Source: CAYLOP01 sp964385305 (GTDB taxonomy: Bacteria > Chloroflexota > Anaerolineae > Anaerolineales > E44-bin32). Taken from it: a stretch of 24,406 bases of DNA. The position numbers and the translations under genes are program-made. Each line of letters starts with the position of its first letter. Within the stretch, counting starts at the first letter, position 1. Location: the NCBI GenBank assembly GCA_964385305.1, contig CAYLOP010000034.1, positions 1 to 24,406 on the forward strand, given 5' to 3'. The notes beneath the pieces were generated by a model that saw only the letters and a list, made by a program, of their open reading frames with translations, searched no databases and was not told where the DNA came from. Positions 1 to 7,044 of this stretch are shown in pieces.

Positions 1-1094
1 TGACTGGATCGTTCATCCCGCGAGCATCCCGTAGCGAAGCGGAGGGGCAGCGAGACGGGACCGTTCGACCATCCAGCCTCCACAGCAGCGCTCAGATACT
101 CGAGCGCTTTATCCCGGTTCCCCAACAGCGCCCAGGCTGAGGCCGCAAGGTGGTAGTAATAGTCTGGGTTCTCATCTCGAAGCGAAAACACCTGCTTGTA
201 GTATTGCACAGTACGGTCATATTCACCGCGCAGGTAGTAGTACCAACCCAGTTCCGCGAGATGATCAACCGGGTCATAGATGTAATAATAGTACGCGTAC
301 TCGCAGCTTCGCTCGAACCCCACTTTCTCGGCTGTCTTCCACGAGCCCCGATTGCGGGCGTTGCAGTGCCACCCCACGGCGCTGAAACCATGCCCCAGAC
401 AATGCTCAACGGTTGCAGCGACAACTACCGAGGCCAGCCCTCGTCGCCGATGGGCCGGATGGGTCATCACACCCACGTCGATGCGATCACCGGCTACGCA
501 ATCGGGTGTACACCATGCCACCACCTCACCATCCTGCAAGACCGCATAGCTGACCCCCTTGGAGAGGAAGTTATCCTCCGACCCCCAAACTTCATCGAAG
601 TCCATCCAATCCCGAACCGGATCAAGAAAGACGACCTCCGGGTCATCCAGCAGGGCGTGATCCACGCGGCGGACCGAGTACCCCTCAGGCACGTGGCCTC
701 GCCAGTCGAAATCCAGCGCCCGGCACAGGTAGTGATAACGCTCGATCTTCTCCACTTCGTGCGTGGGGATCAATTCCGGCAGCCTGGCTTCCCAACTCGT
801 GGGATAAACCGCCAGCGACATAGACTCGTCGCCGTTCACGAAGACCTCCCCTGTGAAGATCTTGTCACTGAGCAACCGGCGGAGCGCACCAAGCGTCTCT
901 AGGTCCCCATCCTCTCCCACCAGAAAATACCCTTCGACGGTGAGCGCAAAGGCCGTGCGAGGGTCTTGCACCTCATCGACAAAGATCCGGCCTGGATTGT
1001 TCCCTGCCATCGCAGCCTGAATCGAAAGACTGTAGTCGACATTCTGGAACAGGGGACGGACTCGATCAAAATCGGATGGTTTCAGTTCCTGCAT
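1..1094 (-). CDS. GNAT-family N-acetyltransferase with C-terminal TPR region (3' end outside the window)
   Basis: Translated from the minus strand; the frame is open from the ATG at 1092-1094 to the window edge (364 codons, no stop seen). An AGGAGGT ribosome site lies 7 nt before the ATG. The N-terminal half (a GNNPGRIFVD segment near residue 32) fits the GNAT_acetyltran type (PF12746, family knowledge). The acetyl-CoA loop is RRRGLA at 216-221, followed by NRGSWKTAEKVGF at 248-260, a typical GNAT motif B. Residues about 282-342 are rich in Tyr and Ala and read as one or two TPR-like helix pairs. The substrate cannot be told. The last 22 residues (343-364) come from a hairpin-rich repeat and do not look native, so the gene may be truncated or altered at its 3' end. 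Confidence 0.85.
   Translation of the reverse strand, partial: MQELKPSDFDRVRPLFQNVDYSLSIQAAMAGNNPGRIFVDEVQDPRTAFALTVEGYFLVGEDGDLETLGALRRLLSDKIFTGEVFVNGDESMSLAVYPTSWEARLPELIPTHEVEKIERYHYLCRALDFDWRGHVPEGYSVRRVDHALLDDPEVVFLDPVRDWMDFDEVWGSEDNFLSKGVSYAVLQDGEVVAWCTPDCVAGDRIDVGVMTHPAHRRRGLASVVVAATVEHCLGHGFSAVGWHCNARNRGSWKTAEKVGFERSCEYAYYYYIYDPVDHLAELGWYYYLRGEYDRTVQYYKQVFSLRDENPDYYYHLAASAWALLGNRDKALEYLSAAVEAGWSNGPVSLPLRFATGCSRDERSS
4..76. repeat. Hairpin-rich short repeat at the 3' end of the acetyltransferase gene
   Basis: CTGGAT at 4-9 is matched by ATCCAG at 71-76. Inside these, TCCCGT at 27-32 pairs with ACGGGA at 55-60 around a purine-rich loop containing GCGAAGCGGAGGGG. The pattern resembles a small dispersed palindromic element, but only one copy is visible in the window, so the repeat status is inference. 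The acetyltransferase frame reads through it. Confidence 0.4.
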
Positions 1095-1564
1095 CCTACG
1101 GACCTCCTGCATTCAAGCTGCGCTCCTGCGGCATCGCGCACGCGACACCCAGACGCAACATTGTTATTAAACCATGTATCACTCACCAAGGGTTCGACAG
1201 CCGCCACCCCATGAGGCTATTCCCCGGTTTCATTCAACCACGCAGCCATCCTATCGTAGTACACAGGATCATAATGCCAGATTGCTGGGGCATACCGCTT
1301 GCGCATGCAGCCGAACTCCAAGGGGACAATGTTGGATCTGCGTCTGAAAGGTGATGAGCAAGGTGATGCAAAGAGCGCGTAAGGGCTTTCTTGTCCATTG
1401 AGGATCGCTTTCTACCACTGGGTCATAACGGTAGCTAAGGCTTTCAGGCTTCTCAGACTGAGATGTCACTTTATCTGGAATATCGCATAGCTCAATTAAC
1501 AAATATTGATGGGGAATCGCGCTGCATTTTCTATTAGCTCCAGCGAGTACACAAACATTGCAAA
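1095..1564. other. Gene-poor gap with one possible coding remnant
   Basis: This 470-base stretch has no complete gene that I can support. It contains the acetyltransferase ribosome site near 1101-1108 and an open minus-strand segment at 1217-1411 (listed separately). A 99-codon minus frame at 1269-1568 has no recognisable domain and no good ribosome site. No RNA gene or clear terminator was seen. Confidence 0.5.
1217..1411 (-). pseudogene. Probable 3' remnant of an unidentified protein gene
   Basis: A minus-strand frame is open from just after a TAG at 1412-1414 to a TAG at 1217-1219 (64 sense codons). It has no start with a ribosome site. Its last 38 residues look protein-like: they include PLEFGCMRKRYAPA, then HYDPVYYDRMAAWLNETG before the stop, with balanced aromatic and charged residues. 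The upstream part is less convincing. It reads like the C-terminal end of a gene whose front is gone or frameshifted. The family is not recognised. Confidence 0.3.
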
Positions 1565-2065
1565 TCATCTCCTCGAATAGTATCTGGGGAAGAACATGCC
1601 GGTCTCGCGCTGATAGGCTGCATAGGCCTCACCGAACGCTTCAATCAGAAGGTTTTCCTCCTTTCGCGCCTCTCGAACGAGTATGGTCGTCGCCAGCAGC
1701 CATCCCACGAGCAGGATGTACGAGTGAAAAAACAGGATCAGCGAAAAGCTAATTAATATCTGAGACAGATAAAAGGGATGCCTGCAAAACCCATATGCAC
1801 CATCCATCATCAGAACTTGGACCTGTCCGCTTTTTGAGACCGCTCGATTGAATGACTCGTGGGATATATAGCCCATGATTCCTCCTGAGGTAAGCAGAAT
1901 CACTCCCACGATTATGGACACGATGGATATGGACGGATTGGCTCGAAGAAAGGCAATCCGCAAGGCATACGACTTTATCCAAAGGACCAACATGAGATCC
2001 AATGCAATACATACAAATTCGATGATCCAGATGAACTCCCCCGCATGTATCATACACTTCTTCAA
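1565..2065 (-). CDS. Isoprenylcysteine carboxyl methyltransferase-like membrane protein
   Basis: Small polytopic membrane protein (about 166 residues) of the ICMT/PEMT-like methyltransferase superfamily. Its signature is in the C-terminal half: GAYGFCRHPFYLSQI (the R-H-P-x-Y core), a hydrophobic hairpin, then EARKEENLL and an Y-x-x-Y-x-x-x-T segment near the end. In this family the RHP and E-E elements form the S-adenosylmethionine pocket. The predicted start is the TTG at 2063-2065 because AAAGGAG lies 7 nt upstream. An ATG at 2051-2053 and a longer frame to 2137 are possible but have poorer ribosome sites. Substrate unknown; membrane lipid or small-molecule methylation is a family-level guess. 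No operon partner is visible. Confidence 0.75.
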   Translation of the reverse strand: MKKCMIHAGEFIWIIEFVCIALDLMLVLWIKSYALRIAFLRANPSISIVSIIVGVILLTSGGIMGYISHESFNRAVSKSGQVQVLMMDGAYGFCRHPFYLSQILISFSLILFFHSYILLVGWLLATTILVREARKEENLLIEAFGEAYAAYQRETGMFFPRYYSRR

Positions 2066-2168
2066 GGGCAAGCTCCTTTTCTTTCTTCTGCGCCTGGCCG
2101 AAATGCAATTGCGTGTACTCCCGATCTCACAATGCATTGGTGTGATGCGTGGCGGATTATCGGATGAC

Positions 2169-2222
2169 CTATTCTGAGGGGTCTTCGGGCGAATCGTCGC
2201 TTTTCTCTAGGGTGCGGACCAT
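2169..2222 (-). other. Very short ORF or gene-tail remnant
   Basis: A minus-strand frame opens after a TAA at 2253-2255 and ends at a TAG at 2169-2171. From the ATG at 2220-2222 it encodes 17 residues ending SDDSPEDPSE. The 27-codon open stretch is highly charged (RNRLKEMVRTLEK) and resembles the acidic tail of a real protein. AAGGAG sits directly against the ATG, too close for a normal ribosome site. A decayed gene end is more likely than a functional micropeptide. Confidence 0.2.
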
Positions 2223-2297
2223 CTCCTTCAGCCTGTTTCGAACCTCACAAGTTTAGCCTCAACCCCTTAACCTTTACCCCGGGCTTGAGACCACCCG

Positions 2298-2335
2298 AAA
2301 AATCGCCCCCAACCTGAGGGGGTCAGGCTGGGGGC
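2298..2335 (-). terminator. Rho-independent terminator after the ABC-2 permease gene
   Basis: Read on the minus strand, GCCCCCAGCCTGA pairs with TCAGGTTGGGGGC (13 positions, one G-T mismatch or wobble) around a CCCCC loop. It is followed by GATTTTTC. The permease stop is at 2461, about 125 nt upstream, so this is the natural end of the exporter transcript. Confidence 0.7.
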
Positions 2336-2342
2336 TGCTGTT

Positions 2343-2363
2343 CCGCAGGCACCGCACCTGCGG
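2343..2363. repeat. Perfect 7-bp inverted repeat next to the terminator
   Basis: CCGCAGG at 2343-2349 is followed by a 7-nt loop and CCTGCGG at 2357-2363. It lies 7 nt from the terminator stem, so RNA from the exporter operon would carry two hairpins in a row. It has no T-tract of its own. Confidence 0.5.
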
Positions 2364-2460
2364 ATTTCACAGAAAGTTTATCATATACACGCCAATGGTG
2401 AAAATGGGATGATTTGCCCATTTTGCACATGACAGACTCGGGCGCCCTGTCCCCGCGTGG

Positions 2461-3279
2461 CTACAGCACGAAGACTCCGACGACGTAAGGCAGCAGTGCT
2501 AGCAGCGCCAGGGCAGGATGGCCGCGCTGCGTCATGTTATGCCGGTCCCAGTTGAAGAGGTAGATCGCCAGCCCCAGCGCAAGGAGGCCGCCCAGCGCCA
2601 GGACGATGACTGAGCCCCAGGGGGCGAAGTCCGCCCCCATGCCCATAGCCAACCCTCGAAACGCATTCATCGCCAGCGTCGCGGGCAGGAGTTGGGATAG
2701 TTTCCCGGCCACGGCGGCGCTGTCGGCCAACATGCTGTACGGAATCATCATGCCGCCCAGCAGCATCGAAGGGATGAAGATGAGCTGCGACCACAGCACG
2801 GTCATGCGCGTACTGGGCGAGACCACGCCGATCAGCAAGCTGATCCCCGCGCAGGCAACAGCCGTAGCGAGAATGGTCAACAGGTAGTTAAGCCAGTCGG
2901 TCGGCGCAGGGGCGTCGAAGAGAAACGGAGCGGTCACAGTGATGATCGCGGCCACGACCAACAGATGCATGATCGTCGTCAGTGCGGGGATGACCAAGAT
3001 CGAACTGGCGGGAACCCCGTTGATCTTGTAACTTCGGAAGATGCCGTTCTCGCGGGCGTTGACGAGCGGATCGGGCAAGCCCAGCAGCGTTGCCGCCAGG
3101 ATCGCGAAGACGACCAAGGCCGGGATGAGATTCTCGCGGAAGGGTGGATTGATGGCTGGCATAATGAAGCCCATGATGAGAAAGAAACCTAACGGGAACA
3201 GATAGTTCATGAGAAGAAGCTGCGTGTTCCGGATACCTGTGCGGAATTCAAAGGTAAAGTGATTCAGAAAGGCGTTCAT
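2461..3279 (-). CDS. ABC-2 type transporter permease
   Basis: A 272-residue integral membrane protein with about six hydrophobic segments and the ABC-2 layout: a short cytoplasmic N-terminus, the conserved NARENGIFRSYKINGVP loop near residues 75-92, a paired central hairpin, then the LLGGMMIPYSML and LPATLAMNAFRGLAMG segments typical of ABC-2 exporters. The ATG at 3277-3279 overlaps the ATPase stop by 1 nt (TGATG), so the two are translationally coupled and very probably form one exporter. A TTG one codon earlier is an alternative start. The substrate (drug, lipid or polysaccharide) cannot be inferred. A terminator follows. Confidence 0.9.
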   Translation of the reverse strand: MNAFLNHFTFEFRTGIRNTQLLLMNYLFPLGFFLIMGFIMPAINPPFRENLIPALVVFAILAATLLGLPDPLVNARENGIFRSYKINGVPASSILVIPALTTIMHLLVVAAIITVTAPFLFDAPAPTDWLNYLLTILATAVACAGISLLIGVVSPSTRMTVLWSQLIFIPSMLLGGMMIPYSMLADSAAVAGKLSQLLPATLAMNAFRGLAMGMGADFAPWGSVIVLALGGLLALGLAIYLFNWDRHNMTQRGHPALALLALLPYVVGVFVL

Positions 3280-4193
3280 CAAACTGTTCCTTCCGTCGTG
3301 ATCTCCAGAAACCGGTCTTCCAGCGATGGCCGTTCCACACGCAGGTCGATCAGTTTGTCTCCCTCTGCTTCGATATGCGCGATGATGGCCGAGACGGTGG
3401 GTCCGATATCAGTGCTGAAGTAGATGCTGTAATCATCTTTGGACATACGCTGGCTCACCGCAGGGAAGGCGACTCCTTGCTCGTCCAGGCTTGCGCCAGC
3501 GGTGCGGACAGAGACCTTGGTCAGACCGGCGCCTGTGGCTGTGATCTCCATGGGCGTCCCAGTCGTGGCGATGTGACCGTGCAGCAGGATCGCGATGCGA
3601 TCCGACATCTCCTCGGCTTCGGCCATGTCGTGCGTCGCCAGGATGATGGTGACACCGGCGGCTTGCTGCTCGCGCATGATATTGTGCAGCTCGACGCGTG
3701 TGGCCACATCCAGACCAGCGGTGGGCTCATCGAGGAAGAGCACGGACGGCTCGTGAGCGATCGCCAATGCAAGCGCCAGACGCCGCTGCTGGCCTGTTGA
3801 TAACTGGTGGTATTGCGCGACCCTTTTCTCGGCCAACCCTAGGCGGTCCAGCAGATCGGTGCGCGGCTCAACGCCATGGTAGGCGCAGAAAAACCGCATC
3901 GCCTCATCGACGGTGATGCTCTCGGGGAGACCTGAGGTCTGCAGCTGCACGCCGATCAAATTGCGCAGCTTGTGCGGCTCTCGCACCGGGTCGACGCCCG
4001 CCACCTGCAGCGAGCCGCCGTCGGGGGCGCGCAGGCCTTCCAGGCTCTCTAACGTGCTCGTCTTGCCAGCCCCATTGGGGCCAAGCAGACCGAAGATCTC
4101 GCCAGGCATAACCTCAAAACTGATGCCATCCACAGCGACGAAGTCGCCATACACTTTGCGGAAGTCCTCGACACTGATTTCTGGATCGGTCAT
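3279..4193 (-). CDS. ABC transporter ATP-binding protein (ABC-2 exporter type)
   Basis: A 304-residue ATPase. Walker A is GPNGAGKT at 38-45, the Q-loop glutamine is at 85, the signature is LSTGQQRR at 131-138 (T replaces the first G of LSGGQ, common in this subfamily), Walker B is VLFLDEPT at 151-158, the D-loop is GLD at 160-162 and the switch histidine is H188. After residue 200 there is a regulatory-type C-terminal extension ending in a SLEDRFLEIT segment, typical of CcmA/DrrA-like exporter ATPases. GGGAGGAG precedes the ATG by 4 nt. Its partner is the permease immediately downstream. Confidence 0.95.
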   Translation of the reverse strand: MTDPEISVEDFRKVYGDFVAVDGISFEVMPGEIFGLLGPNGAGKTSTLESLEGLRAPDGGSLQVAGVDPVREPHKLRNLIGVQLQTSGLPESITVDEAMRFFCAYHGVEPRTDLLDRLGLAEKRVAQYHQLSTGQQRRLALALAIAHEPSVLFLDEPTAGLDVATRVELHNIMREQQAAGVTIILATHDMAEAEEMSDRIAILLHGHIATTGTPMEITATGAGLTKVSVRTAGASLDEQGVAFPAVSQRMSKDDYSIYFSTDIGPTVSAIIAHIEAEGDKLIDLRVERPSLEDRFLEITTEGTV

Positions 4194-4242
4194 CGTGCTC
4201 CTCCCTCACACTCTCATCAAATTCAACACGCTCACTGCGCTG

Positions 4243-4977
4243 CTAGGGCGTTGCCACCTCGGTGTACCCCGTCTGGCGGTGTAAGGTGGCCAGCAGCTTG
4301 TGCCCTGCGGGATTAAAATGCACACCATCTTCCTGGAAAATATCGCCTCCTCGCTCGGCGCCGGTTGGACCGTTGATAGCATGGTAGGTATGGACAACTC
4401 CGAATCCGTGAGACTTCGCCGCTTCCACAAGCGGGATGCGCCAGGATTCAAAGCAAGGGCCTTGGAGCACCTCTAGCCAGCCACGCTCCGCCCAATCGTC
4501 GACGAAAGGATTGGCGCCATCTGCAATGCGGACAATCCGCCTCCCTGCATGTCTGACACTTAGAATCTCGTCTAGGATGGCGTCAAAATTCGCTCGCAGC
4601 GATTGTACCGCATGTCGGATGGGTTCGAGATTCACTTTCCCGACAAGCATGAATCGCGATAACACGGGCCAGAAGTCATTCCAGCCCGTCCACAACGAGA
4701 TGACCTGCGCCTCCCCCAGCGCGGCACGCAGGGCGACATTGCCGCGCAGCGCTTCTAGAAGATCTCCCGTGGTTTCGCCGGACCTGGCGAAATTGCGAAC
4801 CTCGACCTCGACGCCCAGGTCTTCCTGAAGGTGGTCAGCGTAGTAGGCAACGTAAGACACGCCGCCCACGCCGAACCCGGCCGGCGTCGAATCGCCAAGC
4901 GCCACATAGATCCACCGTTGGTCAGAATCGTGTCCTGTCAAATTGTCTGGTCCCACGCCATTACTACCATCCCCCAT
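4243..4977 (-). CDS. SGNH/GDSL-family hydrolase (esterase or lipase-like)
   Basis: A 244-residue protein with the four SGNH blocks: ALGDST with nucleophile S30, G67 in FARSGETT, N100 in WTGWNDF, and the D217-x-x-H220 pair in EDGVHFNPAGH. These would form the catalytic Ser-Asp-His triad and the oxyanion hole (family knowledge). No signal peptide is seen: the N-terminus (about 20 residues before the first beta strand) is hydrophilic, so it is probably cytoplasmic. It starts 15 nt after the broken secreted-protein gene and ends 49 nt before the exporter ATPase, so all four may share a transcript. The ATG has no strong ribosome site. Substrate unknown. Confidence 0.88.
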   Translation of the reverse strand: MGDGSNGVGPDNLTGHDSDQRWIYVALGDSTPAGFGVGGVSYVAYYADHLQEDLGVEVEVRNFARSGETTGDLLEALRGNVALRAALGEAQVISLWTGWNDFWPVLSRFMLVGKVNLEPIRHAVQSLRANFDAILDEILSVRHAGRRIVRIADGANPFVDDWAERGWLEVLQGPCFESWRIPLVEAAKSHGFGVVHTYHAINGPTGAERGGDIFQEDGVHFNPAGHKLLATLHRQTGYTEVATP

Positions 4978-4992
4978 CGAAGGAGAGCCGCC

Positions 4993-5481
4993 TCACTTGC
5001 TGAGCCTATTCTCCCCCGTCACTATGCAGCCGCAGGTCCCCTCTGCGCATGGATACGTCGATGTCAGCTCCTCCTTGAATCCCCACCAGGCGAATTCGAT
5101 CTCCCAGTTTGTCTCGATGTTGCCCTCGACGGTTCCGGTGAAAACGTAGATGTTCGTATCAACTCGCTGGAAGGTGTGGCTATACGCGTCCCACACCGCT
5201 TCGGATGGATGAATCAACTCCACCCGACCATCACCTATAAAATCGATCGTATAGGCGTAGGTTTCCTGGTAATAAGCGCTGCCATCTTCAAAACCGCAGT
5301 CTGTCCCACCGATACCCTCGGTGCTTCCAGATGAATTGTAGGTATGCGTGCCGATATTTTAACATTCTTCGTCCGTCAGGTTTAATTCCGCATAGCAACT
5401 ATCGCTCATCGTCGGCGCCGCATCCGGACTGCGTGCTTGCATCATCATCGCTAAGATTATCAAGAAAAACCATTTCCACAT
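4993..5481 (-). pseudogene. Small secreted protein gene interrupted by an in-frame TAA
   Basis: The minus frame starts at an ATG (5479-5481) preceded by GAGGGGA about 9 nt upstream. It encodes a signal-peptide-like start (MWKWFFLIILAMMM), then a Cys-containing segment ending LNLTDEEC at codon 40, then TAA at 5359-5361 as codon 41. The same frame continues without another stop for 121 codons to TGA at 4993-4995. The continuation is clearly protein-like: aromatic-rich beta-type sequence with EIEFAWWGFKEEL and a Cys-rich end (CAEGTCGC). The simplest reading is one gene of about 162 residues with a nonsense mutation. A sequencing error or stop readthrough is possible. The family is not recognised; an extracellular role is inferred from the signal peptide. 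Confidence 0.7.
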
Positions 5482-5615
5482 CGTTGCACTTCCCCTCTGG
5501 GTTTTCGTCTTCGTCTACGCATGTCGACCGTTCTCGGGAGGATTAATTGTTCTGTGAACACCCGTCATCGATATTCACGTCCTATCCTTCATCAGATAAT
5601 CCAACCAATCGAAGT

Positions 5616-5621
5616 ATTATA
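5616..5621 (-). promoter_or_regulatory. Possible -10 element upstream of the secreted-protein gene
   Basis: A perfect TATAAT lies on the minus strand 134 nt before the ATG at 5481. No convincing -35 hexamer is seen at 16-18 nt spacing, so this is a weak call. It could drive the secreted protein, SGNH hydrolase and exporter genes. Confidence 0.3.
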
Positions 5622-5676
5622 CAAAAGAACGACCGCATCGCGTACGTGATGATATACACTTCCGCAGGGTACGAGC

Positions 5677-6108
5677 CTAACCATCGCCCGTTGAGCCGAA
5701 GCCGCTCTCACCACGCGTCGTGCTCGAAAGTTCTGGGACCTCCTCCACCGTCACGGTCAGCACCGGCTTGATGACCATCTGGGCGATCTTCATACCCAAC
5801 TCTACTCGGAACGGCGTCGCGCCGTGATTGATCAGGATCACGCCCACCTCACCGCGGTAGCCCGCGTCGATCGTACCGGGCGCGTTCAGCACCGTGATGC
5901 AGTGCTGCAGCGCCAGGCCGCTGCGCGGTCGCACTTGTGCCTCTGTGCCGGTTGGGAGCGCGACTTCGATCTCTATTCCGACCAAGGTTGCTTCGCCGGG
6001 TGCGATCACAGCCTCCTCATAGGCAAACAAATCCAACCCGGCGTCGCCCGGATGCGCATAGGCTGGGGGGTGCGCGCCCTTGTGAAGCTTCATCACCTTC
6101 AAAATCAT
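5677..6108 (-). CDS. dut: Deoxyuridine 5'-triphosphate nucleotidohydrolase (dUTPase)
   Basis: A 143-residue trimeric-type dUTPase, which hydrolyses dUTP to dUMP and pyrophosphate, keeping uracil out of DNA and feeding dTMP synthesis. All five motifs are present: AGLDL at 23-27, RPRSGLA at 60-66, GTIDAGYRGEVG from 78 with catalytic D81, GMKIAQMVI, and the C-terminal arm TTRGESGFGSTG at 130-141. The length is standard. The ATG has GAGGAGAGG just upstream. It stands alone on the minus strand, divergent from the pth-mfd operon. Confidence 0.97.
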   Translation of the reverse strand: MILKVMKLHKGAHPPAYAHPGDAGLDLFAYEEAVIAPGEATLVGIEIEVALPTGTEAQVRPRSGLALQHCITVLNAPGTIDAGYRGEVGVILINHGATPFRVELGMKIAQMVIKPVLTVTVEEVPELSSTTRGESGFGSTGDG

Positions 6109-6163
6109 CGTACCTCTCCTCGCTGCCTCGTGGGATCCGTCATTGTTGTCGGTTCTCGGCGAT

Positions 6164-6173
6164 TTGCATGCAA
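6164..6173. promoter_or_regulatory. 10-bp perfect palindrome in the dut upstream region
   Basis: TTGCATGCAA reads the same on both strands and lies 56 nt before the dut ATG, inside the 258-nt divergent region. A second palindrome, AGCATGCT, is at 6226-6233. Either could be an operator half-site pair, but palindromes this short also occur by chance. No clear dut promoter could be fixed. Confidence 0.25.
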
Positions 6174-6301
6174 GATCATCTCTGGTTGGAGAGGCAACCT
6201 GCGGCTGCCCAAGCGTAGGGGTAACAGCATGCTATGCCTGCGTAAGACACCTCGCCAGACCATTGCTACAAGGGGTATTGGGTGCGCAGACCGTATACGC
6301 G

Positions 6302-6330
6302 TTGACCCGCTCCTTCAGGCATGTTAGACT
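6302..6330 (+). promoter_or_regulatory. Sigma-70-type promoter for the Ig-protein-pth-mfd operon
   Basis: TTGACC (6302-6307), a 17-nt spacer and TAGACT (6325-6330), with a TG one base before the -10 (extended -10). The predicted transcript starts near 6337, about 30 nt before the first ATG. Confidence 0.55.
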
Positions 6331-6366
6331 CAATCTTTGCCGATTCATGGTCCCGAAAGGACACTC

Positions 6367-7044
6367 ATGACCCTGCGGAGATCCATTTTCGCAACTCTCG
6401 TATCACTGGCTGCCGCCGCACATCCCTTCCCCAATGCCTCCGCCCAGGCGCCCGGCTTTGCCGACATCACTCGACCGAGCAGCGGTGAAGCGCTCACCGG
6501 TCTGGTCACGATCGAGGGTTCCGCCGCACACCCCTCCTTTGTTTCCTATGAGCTCGCCTTTGCATTTGAAGACGATCCGACCGGCACCTGGTTCCCGATC
6601 ATCGACGACGTCCAGACTCCTGTCACGGACGGTCGGCTTGGCATCTGGGACACCACAGGGATCACAGACGGCGACTACAAGCTACGGCTGCGAGTCGTAC
6701 TGAAGAGCGGCACGGCGCTCGAGGCGATCGTGGAGGGGCTGCGCGTACGCAACACTACCCCGATCGAGGCCGTCACATCCGCCGCGCCGCTAGTCACGAG
6801 ACCCAGCCCAAGCCCGCCCGCGGCTACTCCCGCGCCGGAGGTTATTGCTACACCGATTCCCGTACAAGAAGGCTCCTCGCGTGTCCTGCGCGCGCTTGCC
6901 TATGGTGCGGTGGCAGGTGTGTTCCTTCTGGTCGCGCTGGCGGCCTATTCGCTGCTACGGGGTCGCCTGCGTCTTCGTGTGGCTTCGGCGCGGAGCAGTA
7001 TCACACACTGGCGCGACGACCGGCGAAGGGGGCGCAGACGATGA
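6367..7044 (+). CDS. Membrane-anchored extracellular Ig-like domain protein
   Basis: 225 residues. The ATG is preceded by AAAGGA at 7 nt; an in-frame TTG at 6337 coincides with the predicted transcription start and is unlikely. The protein has a signal peptide (Arg-Arg, then a hydrophobic stretch, cleavage near ASAQA). It then has one beta-sandwich-like domain with the G-x-V-T-I-x-G-S-A and DGxYxLRLRV pattern of Ig-like repeats, a Pro/Thr/Ala-rich linker, a single transmembrane helix and a very basic cytoplasmic tail (RRRGRRR end). It is probably displayed outside the cell. Its stop overlaps the pth start by 4 nt (ATGA). Function unknown. Confidence 0.85.
   Translation: MTLRRSIFATLVSLAAAAHPFPNASAQAPGFADITRPSSGEALTGLVTIEGSAAHPSFVSYELAFAFEDDPTGTWFPIIDDVQTPVTDGRLGIWDTTGITDGDYKLRLRVVLKSGTALEAIVEGLRVRNTTPIEAVTSAAPLVTRPSPSPPAATPAPEVIATPIPVQEGSSRVLRALAYGAVAGVFLLVALAAYSLLRGRLRLRVASARSSITHWRDDRRRGRRR

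Larger units (their letters stand above)
2066..2460. other. Gap holding tandem hairpins and a short coding-like tail
   Basis: This 395-base stretch separates the ABC permease from the methyltransferase-like gene. It contains the terminator at 2298-2335, a second hairpin at 2343-2363, and a short minus-strand frame at 2169-2252. No full gene or RNA gene was recognised. Confidence 0.5.

Noticed and set aside
150..902. 250-codon plus-strand open frame
   Set aside because: It is antisense to the acetyltransferase, whose minus-strand frame has clear GNAT and TPR motifs and a ribosome site. The plus-strand product has no recognisable domain.
6120..6300. Possible structured RNA in the dut upstream region
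   Set aside because: Several short complementary segments are present but no consistent long-stem fold or known RNA signature (SRP, 6S, T-box, riboswitch) could be matched.
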